Shown here piece after piece: positions 33,847 through 43,296 of a DNA stretch of 64,000 nucleotides (position 1 is its first letter; every line of letters starts with the position of its first letter). Under the pieces are notes generated by a model. That model did no database searches and was not told where the DNA came from. It saw nothing but the letters and a program-made list of their open reading frames with translations. This DNA is from Sphingomicrobium sp. XHP0239. Lineage in GTDB: Bacteria; Pseudomonadota; Alphaproteobacteria; Sphingomonadales; Sphingomonadaceae. The stretch lies in the NCBI RefSeq assembly GCF_039555325.1, contig NZ_CP154608.1, positions 62,001-126,000 on the forward strand, read 5' to 3'. A program made the position numbers and the translations under genes.

Positions 33847-33883
33847 AGGGCCGCCTTCCCGAACCGGGAGGGCGGCCCTTTTT
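33847..33883 (+). terminator. Strong intrinsic terminator of the phasin gene
   Basis: AGGGCCGCC at 33847-33855 pairs with GGCGGCCCT at 33871-33879, extended by TCCC/GGGA inside, with a GAACC loop, and followed by TTTTT. It ends 65 bases after the phasin stop and before clpS, so the phasin is a single-gene transcript. Confidence 0.9.
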
Positions 33884-33967
33884 CGTATCCGCGCTTTTTT
33901 CACGCTCTGGCGCATTGCGGACCTTCGTCCGGTTGCGGAGCGCCCGAACCATCCCATATCTAGGCCG

Positions 33968-34324
33968 ATGATGTTCCAAGACCCGAATCAGTTCACGATG
34001 GCGGGCCCCGCCGATACCGACGATCACGATTCCGATACCGGCATCGCCGTCCAGACGCGTCCCAAGACCAAGAAGCCCAGCAACTACAAGGTGCTGATGC
34101 TCAACGACGACTACACGCCGATGGAGTTCGTCGTGCTGGTGCTGCAGCGCTATTTCAACATGGGGATCGAGGATGCGACCCGCGTGATGCTGCAGGTGCA
34201 CCAGCAGGGCGTCGCGGTATGCGGGGTATTCCCGTACGAGGTCGCGGAGACGAAAGTCAGCCAGGTGATGGATTTCGCGCGCGAGAACCAGCACCCGCTG
34301 CAATGCACGCTCGAGAAGGCCTAG
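33968..34324 (+). CDS. clpS: ATP-dependent Clp protease adaptor ClpS
   Basis: A 118-residue adaptor that delivers N-degron substrates to ClpAP. The conserved core [25 protein letters not shown], then [43 protein letters not shown], includes the NDD/T-M residues of the N-end-rule pocket. The first 40 residues are a variable acidic extension. A second ATG one codon later is equally possible. clpA does not follow; murA does. Confidence 0.93.
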   Translation: MMFQDPNQFTMAGPADTDDHDSDTGIAVQTRPKTKKPSNYKVLMLNDDYTPMEFVVLVLQRYFNMGIEDATRVMLQVHQQGVAVCGVFPYEVAETKVSQVMDFARENQHPLQCTLEKA

Positions 34325-34365
34325 ACCCTTGCGCTGACCGGTGGGCGCGTTAAGCCCTCCACCTC

Positions 34366-35649
34366 ATGGACACGATCTGGATCGAAGGCGGCAAGAAGCT
34401 CGAGGGGAAGATTCCCATTTCGGGCGCCAAGAATGCCGCGCTCACGCTAATTCCCTGCGCGCTTCTCACCGAGGAGCCGCTGACGCTGACCAATCTGCCG
34501 CGACTGGCGGACGTCGACAGTTTCGCGCACCTCATGAACCATCTGGGCGTATCGACCAGCGTCGCGGGGCAGAAGCCCGGCACGTTCGGGCGGGCGATGA
34601 CGCTGACCGCCGACAATATCGTGTCGACCGAGGCGCCCTACGATCTCGTCCGCAAGATGCGCGCTTCGGTCCTCGTTTTGGGACCCATGCTGGCGCGGAT
34701 GGGCGAGGCGACCGTTTCGCTGCCCGGCGGCTGCGCGATCGGCGATCGGCCCATCGACCTGCATCTGCAGGCGATCGAGGCGATGGGCGCGGAGATCGAG
34801 ATCGAGGCCGGCTACGTGCGCGCAACCGCGCCGAACAAGGGCCGACTGCCCGGCGGTGAATTCAGTTTCCCGATCGTGTCGGTCGGCGCGACCGAGAATG
34901 CGGTCATGGCGGCGGTGCTGTGCGATGGACAGGTCCAGCTGTTCAACGTCGCGCGCGAGCCCGAGATCGTCGACCTGTGCGAATGCCTGGTCGCGATGGG
35001 CGCGCAGATCGAGGGGATCGGCTCCTCGCATCTCATCATCACCGGGGTCGAGAAGCTCCACGGCTGCACCTACGAGGTCATGCCCGACCGGATCGAGGCG
35101 GGCAGCTATGCCTGTGCCGCGGGGCTGACCGGCGGATCGATCGAGCTGACGAGCGCGCGGCCGCGCGACATGCTGGCCACCACCAATGCGTTGGCGGCGG
35201 CGGGGCTGCTGACCGAATTCACCGACGAGGGGATCAAGGTCTCCTCGACGGGCAAGCTGCGCCCGCTGGCCATCTCGACCGCGCCCTATCCGGGCTTCGC
35301 GACCGACATGCAGGCGCAGTTCATGGCGATGATGACGCTGGCGGACGGCGACAGCTATCTCGAGGAGACGATCTTCGAGAACCGCTACATGCACGTGCCC
35401 GAGCTGCGCCGCATGGGTGCCGAGATCGAGACGCGCGGCCGCAGCGCGATCGTGCGCGGGGTCGATCAGTTGACGGGGGCCAAGGTGATGGCGACCGATC
35501 TTCGTGCCTCGATGAGCCTCGTGCTCGCGGGATTGGCGGCGGAGGGCGAAACCGAGGTGCTGCGCGTCTATCACCTCGACCGGGGCTACGAACGTCTCGA
35601 GGAGAAGCTGGCGGCGGTCGGCGCGACGATCGAGCGACGCTCCGAATAA
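34366..35649 (+). CDS. murA: UDP-N-acetylglucosamine 1-carboxyvinyltransferase
   Basis: First committed step of peptidoglycan synthesis: adds enolpyruvate from PEP to UDP-GlcNAc in the cytoplasm. The 427-residue protein shows the two-domain inside-out barrel sequence, Lys22 in ISGAKNAAL, catalytic Cys123 in [16 protein letters not shown] (the fosfomycin target) and the [17 protein letters not shown] and [20 protein letters not shown] segments. Length is normal. It converges on the DUF445 gene with four bases between stops. Confidence 0.96.
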   Translation: MDTIWIEGGKKLEGKIPISGAKNAALTLIPCALLTEEPLTLTNLPRLADVDSFAHLMNHLGVSTSVAGQKPGTFGRAMTLTADNIVSTEAPYDLVRKMRASVLVLGPMLARMGEATVSLPGGCAIGDRPIDLHLQAIEAMGAEIEIEAGYVRATAPNKGRLPGGEFSFPIVSVGATENAVMAAVLCDGQVQLFNVAREPEIVDLCECLVAMGAQIEGIGSSHLIITGVEKLHGCTYEVMPDRIEAGSYACAAGLTGGSIELTSARPRDMLATTNALAAAGLLTEFTDEGIKVSSTGKLRPLAISTAPYPGFATDMQAQFMAMMTLADGDSYLEETIFENRYMHVPELRRMGAEIETRGRSAIVRGVDQLTGAKVMATDLRASMSLVLAGLAAEGETEVLRVYHLDRGYERLEEKLAAVGATIERRSE

Positions 35650-35653
35650 GGGT

Positions 35654-36919
35654 TCAGATCCCGAACTTGCCGAGTGCGTGCAGGCTGGCACCCACGAGTC
35701 CGCCCACCAGCGTGCCGTTGATGCGGATGTACTGGAGATCGCGTCCCACCGCGCCTTCGAGGCGGTCGGTGACCGTGGAGGCGTCCCACGAGCGGATCGT
35801 GTCGCTGACGAGGGTGACGATATTGTCGCCGTAGCTGGCCGCCATGCCGACGACGGTGCGGCGGGTGAAGCGGTTGATCGCGGTCTTGAGCGCCGGATCT
35901 TCCTCGAGGCTGGTGCCCATCGAGCGCAGGACTTCGCCCAACTGTCCCGCCATCGCGGTGTCGGGGTCGTGCGCGGTATCGATGATGCCGCGGCGAAAGC
36001 GTTGCCACAGATCGTCGAGCCACAGCGTGAAAGTGCCGTTGTCGAGGGCACGGACCTTCCACGCTTCGACCTTGGCCTGCAGCACGGGATCGCTTTGCAG
36101 GTCGTTGGCGAAGTCGGCGAGCCGTTCCTCGATCTTGATGCGCACGGGATGCGCGGGGTCGTTCGCCATGTCGCGGAACAGTTTGCGCAGCCCCTCGACG
36201 AGTTGGTCGGCGATCTTCTCGTCGACGGTCGCCATGCGCAGGATCCAGCTGGTGCGCTGATGAACCATCTGGCGGATCATGTGCTCGCTGTCCTCGAGCG
36301 CGTCGGCCAGATAGTGCACCGCGCGTTCGATGATCGGCAGGTGGCGATCCTCGTTGATCGCGACGGCCATCGCGCGGCCGATTACCGGCGCCACTTCCAT
36401 CCGCTTGAGCCGCGAGGAGATGGCGGACTTGGCGATGCCGCCCAGCCGTTCGTCGTCGAGACTGGCGAAGGCGTCGGCAATCAACCGACTGGCCCCGCTG
36501 CGCATCCGACTTTCCGCGCCGGAGGGGCGCGCAAGAAAGCGGCCCGCCGCGCCTGCGACGTCGACCCTCTCCATGCGCCGTGCGATTACCTGCGGGGTGA
36601 GGAAGTTCTGGCGGATGAAGCGCGACAGCGCATCGCCGATCCGCTCCTTGTTGCGCGGGATGATGGCGGTGTGGGGGATGGGCAGTCCCAACGGGTGGCG
36701 AAACAGCGCGGTGACCGCGAACCAGTCGGCCAGCGCTCCGACCATCGCGGCCTCGGCGAAGGCTTCGACCCATTCGAGCCACGGATAGGCCGGTTCCAGC
36801 TGGCGCGAGGCGAAATAGGAAATCGCCATCAGCACGAGCAGGCCGGTGGCGAGCCGCTTCATGCCGCTGGCGCCCGGCTGGTCGGGGTCGAAACGCGAAA
36901 GGGGGGCGGGGCCGGCCAT
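35654..36919 (-). CDS. DUF445-family membrane protein
   Basis: A 421-residue protein with an N-terminal membrane helix (LATGLLVLMAISYFASRQL), the DUF445 signature FAEAAMVGALADWFAVTALFRHPLGLPIPHTAIIPRNKERIGDAL, a long helical middle and a C-terminal helix (INGTLVGGLVGASLHAL). The topology suggests two membrane anchors with a large domain between. No function is established. It stands alone on the minus strand between murA and the RND genes. Confidence 0.88.
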   Translation of the reverse strand: MAGPAPLSRFDPDQPGASGMKRLATGLLVLMAISYFASRQLEPAYPWLEWVEAFAEAAMVGALADWFAVTALFRHPLGLPIPHTAIIPRNKERIGDALSRFIRQNFLTPQVIARRMERVDVAGAAGRFLARPSGAESRMRSGASRLIADAFASLDDERLGGIAKSAISSRLKRMEVAPVIGRAMAVAINEDRHLPIIERAVHYLADALEDSEHMIRQMVHQRTSWILRMATVDEKIADQLVEGLRKLFRDMANDPAHPVRIKIEERLADFANDLQSDPVLQAKVEAWKVRALDNGTFTLWLDDLWQRFRRGIIDTAHDPDTAMAGQLGEVLRSMGTSLEEDPALKTAINRFTRRTVVGMAASYGDNIVTLVSDTIRSWDASTVTDRLEGAVGRDLQYIRINGTLVGGLVGASLHALGKFGI

Positions 36920-36951
36920 CGTCCCCGCCTAACGCACTATCGCGGCAAAAG

Positions 36952-39900
36952 TCACTCCGCAGGCAGCGCGCGCGGTTCGTCCCCCTGCTGGCGGATACGG
37001 CCCTGCTCGTTCTCGTTGACGAGACCGGCGAAGCGCGCCCCCAGCTTGCGTTCCAGATCCAGCGCGAGACTGAAATAGGCGGGCACGAGAAGGAGCGTCA
37101 GCAGAGTGGAGAAGAGCAACCCGCCGATAACGGCATAGCCCATCGGTTCGCGCCAGCTGCCGTCGCCGTGCAGCGACAGCGCGATCGGGATCATCCCCGC
37201 CACCATCGCCACCGTGGTCATGACGATGGGCTGGGCGCGCTTGTGACCCGCTTCCTCGATCGCCTTTTCCTTGTCCATGCCGCGGTCCATCATGTCGATC
37301 GCGAAATCGACCAGCAGGATCGAGTTCTTCGCCACGATTCCGAACAGCAGAAGCACGCCGATGAAAACGGGAAGCGAGATCGGCTTGCCCGCGAGATGCA
37401 GCGCGATCGCCGCGCCGAGCGGTGCCAGCAATAGCGAGCCCATGTTGACGAAGGGCGACAGGAAGCGGCGATAGAGCAGCACGAGCACCGCGAACATCAG
37501 CAGCACGCCGGAGCCGAGGGCGATGAAGAAGTTGTTGAGCAGTTCGGCCTGCCATTTCTCCTCGCCCAGTTCGAGACGGCGGACGCCACGCGGCAGTTCC
37601 TGCAGCGTCGGCAGTTCGTTGATCGCCGCGCGGGCGTCACCGATTTCCGTTTCGGGCGCGATGTCGGTCCCCACCGCAATGCGGCGCAACTGATCGGTGC
37701 GCTGGATGGTGGTCGGACCGGAGCCGAAGCCGATTTCCGCGACCGAACGCAGCGGCACCGAGCCGCCGTTCGACGTCGGCACCGGCAGGTTGAGAAGCGT
37801 ATCGATATTCTCGCGCTCTTCTTCCGACAGGGCGACGCGGATCGGGACCTGACGGTCGGACAGGCTGAAACGGGCACTGTTCTGTTCGATCTCGCCCAGC
37901 GTCGCGATGCGGATCGTCTGGCTCAGCGAGGTCGTGGTGACCCCGAGGTCGGCGGCAAGGTCGAAGCGCGGGATGATGTTGATCTCGGGACGGATATCGT
38001 CGCCGGTCACGCGCGGACCGACCAGCATGTCCAGTCCGCTCATTTCCTCGGCGATCTGGTAGGCTGTTTCCTCGAGCAGCACGGGGTCGGACGAGCCGAG
38101 ATAGACGGTGATGGCCTGACCGCCGCCGCCGGGGCCGCCGCCGCCCTGCGTCTGGAAATTTATGCGCGCATCGGGGATCTGCGTCAGCGAGGGCGCGATC
38201 TCGCGTTCATATTCATAGGAAGGTTCGGGCCGGTCCTCCTTCCACAAGACGTTGACGTTGCCATTGCCGGTGAAGATCCGCTGGAAGACGGTGTCGACCT
38301 GCGGATGCTCCTGCACCGTGGCGGCGACCTGTTCGACGATCGCGGCGGTCTGTTCGATGGTCGCGCCGGGGGGCAGGCTGATGTTCACGGTCGAGGAATC
38401 CTGATCCTCCTGCGGGGAGAATTGGAACGACAGGCTGGTGAACAGGAAGAAGGTCGCGATCAGCGTGAGCACGCCGCCCGCCACCGCCGCGAGGCGATGG
38501 TCGCGGAAGCGCGCCCCGACGCGATAGAGACGATACTTGCCGCGTGCGCCCCAGCCGTTGCCGCTGGCGAACACGCCGACGATCGCGGCGAGGAGCATGG
38601 AGAGAATGCTGAGCGCCAGCGCCATGACGAGGAACGTCAGCCCGTAGAAAAGCGCGAACTCGAACAGCGAGGGAATCCCGTCGAAGCTCTTGGGTTCGCC
38701 CATCGTGCCGTCTTCCTGCGGACGGGCGATGAAATAGGGAAGCAGCGTGACGACGAACGCGGCGATCGCGGCGAGGATCAGCGGGACCTGACGGTAGACG
38801 CGCTTCATCGGCGGTTCGTCGAGTGCCTCCAGCTTCTCCTTCGACTTGCGATGCGACAGGGTCCAGCGCAGCACCGAGAGATACTTGCGCATCAGCCAGC
38901 CGTCTTCCTTGTGCTCATGCCCCTCGTCGCGGAGGAAGTAGGCGGCCATGAGCGGGGTGATCATGCGCGCCACGAACAGGCTGACCAGCACCGCAAGGAC
39001 GACGGTGAAGCCGAAGTTCTGGAAGAATTGTCCCGAGATACCGGGCATCAGCGCGACCGGCAGGAACACGGCGACGATAGTGGTGGTGGTGGCGAGCACG
39101 GCCAGCGCGATCTCGTCGGCGGCATCGATACTCGCCTGATAGGCGGATTTGCCCATTCGCATGTGTCTGACGATATTCTCGATCTCCACGATCGCATCGT
39201 CGACCAATACCCCCGCGACCAGCGCGAGCGCGAGCAGGCTGAGGAAATTGAGGTTGATGGACATGAGGTCCATGAAGAAGAAGGCCGGGATGGCCGACAG
39301 CGGGATCGCGACCGCGGCGATGATCGTGGCACGGAAATCGCGCAGGAACAGGAAGACGACCAGCACCGCCAGCGCGGCGCCTTCGATCAGTGCCTGGATC
39401 GAGCTGTTATACTGGACCATCGTATAGTCGACGCTGTTCGAGATCTCGATGAAGTCGATGCGCGGATCGTCGGTCTCGATCTGAGTCAGGACGTCCCAGC
39501 CGTTGTTGTAGGCATTGACGTCGGACTGGCCCTTGGCGCGGGCGAAGTTGAAGACGACGACTTCCTCGCCGTTCATCCGCGCGTAGCTGGTCTGCTCGCT
39601 GGAGGAATCGCGCACTTCGGCAATGTCGCGAAGGCGCACGGTCGTGCCGCGCCCGGTGGCGATCTGGGTCTGCGCGAGGTCGGCGGCGCTGGAGGCGTTC
39701 CCGAGGACGCGCACGGTCTGCCGCGTGCCCGCCAATTCGGTCTGTCCCCCGGCGGCGTTGATGTTGAGCTGGCGAAGCTGGTTGTTGACCGCCGCGGCGG
39801 TCAGGCCCTGCGCCTGCAGCGCTTCGGGACGGAGCGTCACGCTGATCTCGCGGTTGACGCCGCCGAAGCGGCTGACCTCGGCCACGCCTTCGGCGCCGAG

Positions 39901-40404
39901 CAGTTGGCGCGACACTTCGTTGTCGATGTACCAGGACAGCTCCTCGAGCGTCATGTCGGTGGTGCGCGCGGCGATGAAGCTCAGCGAATCGCCCGAAATG
40001 TCGACGCGGCTGACCTGCGGTTCGAGGATGCCGGCGGGAAGATCGCCGCGGATCTGGCCGATGGCGTTGCGGACGTCGTTGACGGCGCGGTCTGTCTCGG
40101 TGCCGATCTCGAACTGGACGAAGGTGTTGGAATAGCCCTGGTTGATCGAGCTGTTGATTTCATCGACGCCCTCGATCGAGCGGATCGCGGCCTCGACGCG
40201 CTGCGTGACCTGGTTTTCCAGTTCCTCGGGCGCGGCGCCCGGCTGGGAAATGCCGATGGTCGCGGCGGGAAAGTCGATGTCGGGCTGGTTGGTGATTTCC
40301 ATTTCCGCAAACGACACCGCGCCCGCCAGCAGCAGGATCGCGAAGAGGACGATCGGCGGGACGGGATTGCGTACCGACCAGGCGGAAATATTGCGGAAGT
40401 TCAT
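36952..40404 (-). CDS. RND-superfamily efflux permease with enlarged central loop
   Basis: A 1150-residue inner-membrane pump of the HAE1-type RND family. Typical features: first helix VRNPVPPIVLFAILLLAGAVSF, porter-domain segment QPGAAPEELENQVTQRVEAAI, proton-relay helix with GVLVDDAIVEIENIVRH (about residues 405-420), and the late FGIVAKNSILLVDFAIDMMDRG and KRAQPIVMTTVAMVAGMIPIAL blocks. It is about 100 residues longer than usual; the excess lies between FLRDEG (residue 490) and FSPQEDQD (about 660) and contains hydrophobic stretches at 540-560 and 580-613. It follows its adaptor gene with an ATGA overlap. Substrate unknown; no outer-membrane factor nearby. Confidence 0.92.
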   Translation of the reverse strand: MNFRNISAWSVRNPVPPIVLFAILLLAGAVSFAEMEITNQPDIDFPAATIGISQPGAAPEELENQVTQRVEAAIRSIEGVDEINSSINQGYSNTFVQFEIGTETDRAVNDVRNAIGQIRGDLPAGILEPQVSRVDISGDSLSFIAARTTDMTLEELSWYIDNEVSRQLLGAEGVAEVSRFGGVNREISVTLRPEALQAQGLTAAAVNNQLRQLNINAAGGQTELAGTRQTVRVLGNASSAADLAQTQIATGRGTTVRLRDIAEVRDSSSEQTSYARMNGEEVVVFNFARAKGQSDVNAYNNGWDVLTQIETDDPRIDFIEISNSVDYTMVQYNSSIQALIEGAALAVLVVFLFLRDFRATIIAAVAIPLSAIPAFFFMDLMSINLNFLSLLALALVAGVLVDDAIVEIENIVRHMRMGKSAYQASIDAADEIALAVLATTTTIVAVFLPVALMPGISGQFFQNFGFTVVLAVLVSLFVARMITPLMAAYFLRDEGHEHKEDGWLMRKYLSVLRWTLSHRKSKEKLEALDEPPMKRVYRQVPLILAAIAAFVVTLLPYFIARPQEDGTMGEPKSFDGIPSLFEFALFYGLTFLVMALALSILSMLLAAIVGVFASGNGWGARGKYRLYRVGARFRDHRLAAVAGGVLTLIATFFLFTSLSFQFSPQEDQDSSTVNISLPPGATIEQTAAIVEQVAATVQEHPQVDTVFQRIFTGNGNVNVLWKEDRPEPSYEYEREIAPSLTQIPDARINFQTQGGGGPGGGGQAITVYLGSSDPVLLEETAYQIAEEMSGLDMLVGPRVTGDDIRPEINIIPRFDLAADLGVTTTSLSQTIRIATLGEIEQNSARFSLSDRQVPIRVALSEEERENIDTLLNLPVPTSNGGSVPLRSVAEIGFGSGPTTIQRTDQLRRIAVGTDIAPETEIGDARAAINELPTLQELPRGVRRLELGEEKWQAELLNNFFIALGSGVLLMFAVLVLLYRRFLSPFVNMGSLLLAPLGAAIALHLAGKPISLPVFIGVLLLFGIVAKNSILLVDFAIDMMDRGMDKEKAIEEAGHKRAQPIVMTTVAMVAGMIPIALSLHGDGSWREPMGYAVIGGLLFSTLLTLLLVPAYFSLALDLERKLGARFAGLVNENEQGRIRQQGDEPRALPAE

Positions 40405-41597
40405 TCGGCCGCTCCGGTCCGCGCGCTCTCGCGGATCGGGGAAACCTCGCGCCCGATGGTGACGAAACTGCCCGCGCGGCTGATGATCCGCTCGTTCCCG
40501 CTGATACCGCTGGCGATGGTGACACCGCGATCGTCGACATTGCCGATGCGCACGTCGCGCCGCTCGACGATATTGTCGTCGTTGACGATCATCACGTAAT
40601 TGCCCTGCGCGTCGGCGAGAACCGCCGATTGGGGCAGCAACGGCGCGGTGGTGGCGCCGGCGCCGATGCGCGCCTCGGCGAACCCGCCGGGACGGATCGC
40701 GCCGTCGTAGGGGATCGCGATGCGCACTTCGCCCTGGCGGCTCTGCGGATCGATGGTCGGTTCGACCTGCCACACGCGGCCCTCGAACTCGTTGTCGGTG
40801 CCGGTCGGCCTCACGACCGCGGGCATGCCGACGTTGATCGCGCCGAGATCGTCCTGGCTGACCTGTGCGCGCATTTCCATCTCGCCGCCCCGTGCCATGC
40901 GGAAGGCGTTGGTGCCGCCGCCCACGACCTGGCCGACCTCGATGTTGCGTTCGAGGATGAGGCCCGAATTGGGCGCGCGAATGTCGAGAAGGCCGATCGA
41001 GGCCTGCGTCTGGCGAAGCTGGGCGCGGGCGACTTCGACCCGGGCGACCGCGCTGTCGTAGGTCGCCTGCCTCTGGTCGACGTCGGCCTGGCTGACGAAA
41101 CCGCGGTCGACGAGCTGGCGCGCGCGTTCCAGATTGTTGCGGGCGAGTTCGGCGTCGGCCTGCGCGGCGTCGATGCTGGCGCGCTGTTGTGCGGCCTGCT
41201 GGACCTGAACGTCGCGTTCGATCGAGGCGAGAAGCTGGCCAGCCTGGACGAAATCGCCCTGCTCGACGAGGACGCGGGTGACACGGCCGCCCTGTCCCGA
41301 CACGCCGATCGACTGGTCGCGCCGCGCCGCAAGCGTGCCGGCGGCGACGATGGTCTGGCCGATTTCGCTGGTGCCCGGCACGATGACCGACACCGTCGGA
41401 GCGCCGCCCGCGCCCTGCGCCTCCGCGGCGGCGGGGCCGCTGGGGCCGCTTTCGCCTTCCTCGCGCATCAGGGCAAAGGCCGCGAAGAGCGCCACGATGA
41501 TGACGCCGATCCCGACGAGGAGCGCGATCCGGCGCCGCTTGCGTGCCCGGGCGGCGTCTTCGGTCAGCAGCGGAGTTTCGCGGTTCATCCTGTCCAT
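40401..41597 (-). CDS. RND efflux periplasmic adaptor subunit
   Basis: A 398-residue membrane-fusion protein that links the RND pump to an outer-membrane channel. N-terminal anchor IALLVGIGVIIVALFAAFALM (about 23-43); lipoyl half-motifs GQGGRVTRVLVEQGDFVQAGQLLASIE and IRAPNSGLILERNIEVGQVV flank an alpha-helical hairpin (about 130-195); beta-barrel and membrane-proximal domains follow. The ATG at 41597 has GGGAAAGAA upstream; an ATG three codons in lacks a ribosome-binding site. The stop overlaps the permease start. Confidence 0.92.
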   Translation of the reverse strand: MDRMNRETPLLTEDAARARKRRRIALLVGIGVIIVALFAAFALMREEGESGPSGPAAAEAQGAGGAPTVSVIVPGTSEIGQTIVAAGTLAARRDQSIGVSGQGGRVTRVLVEQGDFVQAGQLLASIERDVQVQQAAQQRASIDAAQADAELARNNLERARQLVDRGFVSQADVDQRQATYDSAVARVEVARAQLRQTQASIGLLDIRAPNSGLILERNIEVGQVVGGGTNAFRMARGGEMEMRAQVSQDDLGAINVGMPAVVRPTGTDNEFEGRVWQVEPTIDPQSRQGEVRIAIPYDGAIRPGGFAEARIGAGATTAPLLPQSAVLADAQGNYVMIVNDDNIVERRDVRIGNVDDRGVTIASGISGNERIISRAGSFVTIGREVSPIRESARTGAAE

Positions 41598-41763
41598 TTC
41601 TTTCCCATTCCCCCGGGACCATAGCCCCAGCCTCGCGCCGCCGTATCATATCAGTAGCACAGTTGCCCATGCGAAAACGCGCTCCGGCCCTTCCCGGCCA
41701 GTGCTTTTCGACGAATGGGCGCGCTTGCGCTGACGACGGGCGGCTCTATCCTCCGCTCCGAAG

Positions 41764-41788
41764 GGAACCGCGGGCGATACCGGGCGTA
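41764..41788 (+). promoter_or_regulatory. Candidate sigma-EcfG general-stress promoter of GlsB copy 1
   Basis: GGAAC at 41764-41768, a 16-base spacer, then CGTA at 41785-41788. The alphaproteobacterial EcfG consensus is GGAAC-N16/17-CGTT. Position suits a start site near 41795, leaving a short leader with GGGAG before the ATG at 41823. GlsB-type proteins are common members of the general stress regulon. Confidence 0.6.
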
Positions 41789-41822
41789 TCGGTCGATGAG
41801 CCCATCAATAGGGAGAATGAAT

Positions 41823-42083
41823 ATGCTCGCAGATTATGGCGTCTTGGTGTGGATTCTGATTGGACTGGTCGCGGGCGGGATCGCCAAGCTCATCATGCCG
41901 GGCAAGGATCCCGGCGGTTGTATCGTCACCATCCTGCTCGGCATCGCCGGCGCGCTTCTGGCAGGTTTCCTCGGCCAGGCTGTCGGCTGGTACGAACCGG
42001 GCGAGGGCGCAGGCTTCTTTGCCGCGATCGTCGGCGCGCTCATCCTGCTCGTCATCTACCGGCTGGTGGCCAAGCGCCGCTAG
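41823..42083 (+). CDS. GlsB/YeaQ/YmgE-family stress membrane protein (copy 1)
   Basis: An 86-residue protein of the transglycosylase-associated/GlsB family: three helices with VWILIGLVAGGIAKLIMPGKDPGGCIVTILLGIAGALLAGFLG at the centre. These proteins are induced by envelope or general stress; their molecular role is unclear. The ATG at 41823 lies seven bases after GGGAG; an ATG two codons upstream sits on the site itself and is unlikely. A stress-type promoter lies just upstream. Confidence 0.9.
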   Translation: MLADYGVLVWILIGLVAGGIAKLIMPGKDPGGCIVTILLGIAGALLAGFLGQAVGWYEPGEGAGFFAAIVGALILLVIYRLVAKRR

Positions 42084-42166
42084 GCCGCCCGGACCCTTAT
42101 TCAGTGACCCGAAAGCCGGTCCGTGCCGAAAGGTCCGGGCCGGTTTTTCGTTGTGGAGAAAAAGAC

Positions 42167-42901
42167 ATGACCAATCGCACGATCCTCGCGCTGGCGCTGG
42201 GCGCCGCCTGCCCTGCCGTCCTCGCCGTGCCCGCCGCCGCGCAGGTGGCCAGCCCCGTGACGGTGCAACCCGTCACCATCGACATCAACGCGACCGGAAC
42301 GGTCGACGCGGTCCCCGATCTCGCCATCGTCAACGCGGGCGTGGAGGTGCGCGCCCCGACTGCCGCCGCCGCGCTGCGCGAGGCGAGCGACCGGATCGAG
42401 GCGATCCTCGGCGCGCTCGAGGCGGCAGGGGTGGAGGATCGCGACATCCAGACGTCGCGCGTAAGCCTCAACCCGCAGTTCGATTATTCGGAGCGCAGCG
42501 AGCCGCGGCTGACCGGCTATGCCGCCAGCAACACTGTCAACGTCCGGTTTCGGGACATCGAGCGAGCGGGGACGATCGTCGATGCGCTCGTCCAAGCCGG
42601 CGCCAACCAAGTGAACGGTCCCAGCTTCACCTTCGCCGACCCCGATCCGCTGACCGAACGGGCACGGATGGAGGCGCTTCGCATGGGCGAGGAACGGGCC
42701 CGCGCCTATGCCGCGGCGCTCGGCAAGCGCGACGTGCGGCTGGTCTACGTGTCCGAGGGCGTCAACGGGATGGCGCCTCCGCCGGTCCCGATGGCGATGG
42801 CCGAACAATCGATCACGGTGACGGGCGCGCGCAAGGTGCCGCTGCGACCGGGCGAACAGGAGATCGGTGTCGGCCTGTCGATGCGCTACGAACTGCGCTG
42901 A
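42167..42901 (+). CDS. SIMPL-domain (DUF541) secreted protein
   Basis: A 244-residue exported protein: signal peptide MTNRTILALALGAACPAVLAVPAAA cleaved before QVAS. The rest is one SIMPL domain, with INATGTVDAVPDLAIVNAGVEVRAPTAAAAL at the start, QTSRVSLNPQFDYSERSEPRLTGYAASNTVNVRFRDI in the middle and ARAYAAALGKRDVRLVYVSEG later. The family forms ring-like periplasmic assemblies of unknown purpose, some linked to oxidative stress. GTGGAG precedes the ATG. It is 83 bases downstream of GlsB copy 1. Confidence 0.87.
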   Translation: MTNRTILALALGAACPAVLAVPAAAQVASPVTVQPVTIDINATGTVDAVPDLAIVNAGVEVRAPTAAAALREASDRIEAILGALEAAGVEDRDIQTSRVSLNPQFDYSERSEPRLTGYAASNTVNVRFRDIERAGTIVDALVQAGANQVNGPSFTFADPDPLTERARMEALRMGEERARAYAAALGKRDVRLVYVSEGVNGMAPPPVPMAMAEQSITVTGARKVPLRPGEQEIGVGLSMRYELR

Positions 42902-42909
42902 TCGATCAT

Positions 42910-42946
42910 AAAAAAGGGGCCGGGCGACGCGATGTCGCCCGGCCCC
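42910..42946 (-). terminator. Strong intrinsic terminator between SIMPL and GlsB copy 2
   Basis: A 13-base perfect stem (GGGGCCGGGCGAC at 42916-42928 with its complement at 42934-42946) and a five-base loop. Six A residues at 42910-42915 become a U-run on the minus strand, so it mainly ends the minus-strand GlsB transcript, although the hairpin may also slow plus-strand readthrough from the SIMPL gene. Confidence 0.85.
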
Positions 42947-42971
42947 TGCTATTTTGGTGAGACGCTGGCGT

Positions 42972-43244
42972 CTAGCGGACGGAACCGCGACGCACCAGGT
43001 TCACGATGGCAAGCAGGATGATCGCGCCGAGAAGCGAGATCAGCAGGCTCGAGATCGAGAAGTCGCCACTGGTGATGCTACCGCCACCCAGTAGCGGAGC
43101 AAGCAGCAGGCCACCCAGCACCGCGCCGACGATGCCGACCACGATATTGAGAAGAATGCCCTGCTGGGCATCGGTGCGCATGACGATGCTGGCAAGCCAG
43201 CCCAGAATACCGCCAACGATGATGATGAGAATCCACGTCAACAT
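42972..43244 (-). CDS. GlsB/YeaQ/YmgE-family stress membrane protein (copy 2)
   Basis: A 90-residue, three-helix membrane protein (MLTWILIIIVGGILGWLASIVMRTDAQQGILLNIVVGIVGAVLGGLLLAPLLG). It is the same family as the protein at 41.8 kb but clearly divergent in sequence. CAGGGAG lies eight bases before the ATG at 43244; in-frame sequence further upstream is non-coding. A stress-type promoter candidate lies 53-77 bases upstream and a strong terminator follows the stop. Confidence 0.9.
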   Translation of the reverse strand: MLTWILIIIVGGILGWLASIVMRTDAQQGILLNIVVGIVGAVLGGLLLAPLLGGGSITSGDFSISSLLISLLGAIILLAIVNLVRRGSVR

Positions 43245-43296
43245 TTGATGTTCTCCCTGATTGTCCGCCGTCTGTCGCGGCGGTTCTGTCCAATTA

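Noticed and set aside
38305..40599. Long plus-strand open frame (over 700 codons) opposite the RND permease
   Set aside because: Composition is His/Arg/Asp-rich without any fold-like pattern; the permease on the other strand explains the codon bias.
42084..42157. Terminator between GlsB copy 1 and the SIMPL gene ending in GGTTTTT
   Set aside because: CCCGGACC and GGTCCGGG can pair but the loop is long and alternative pairings compete; not strong enough to call.
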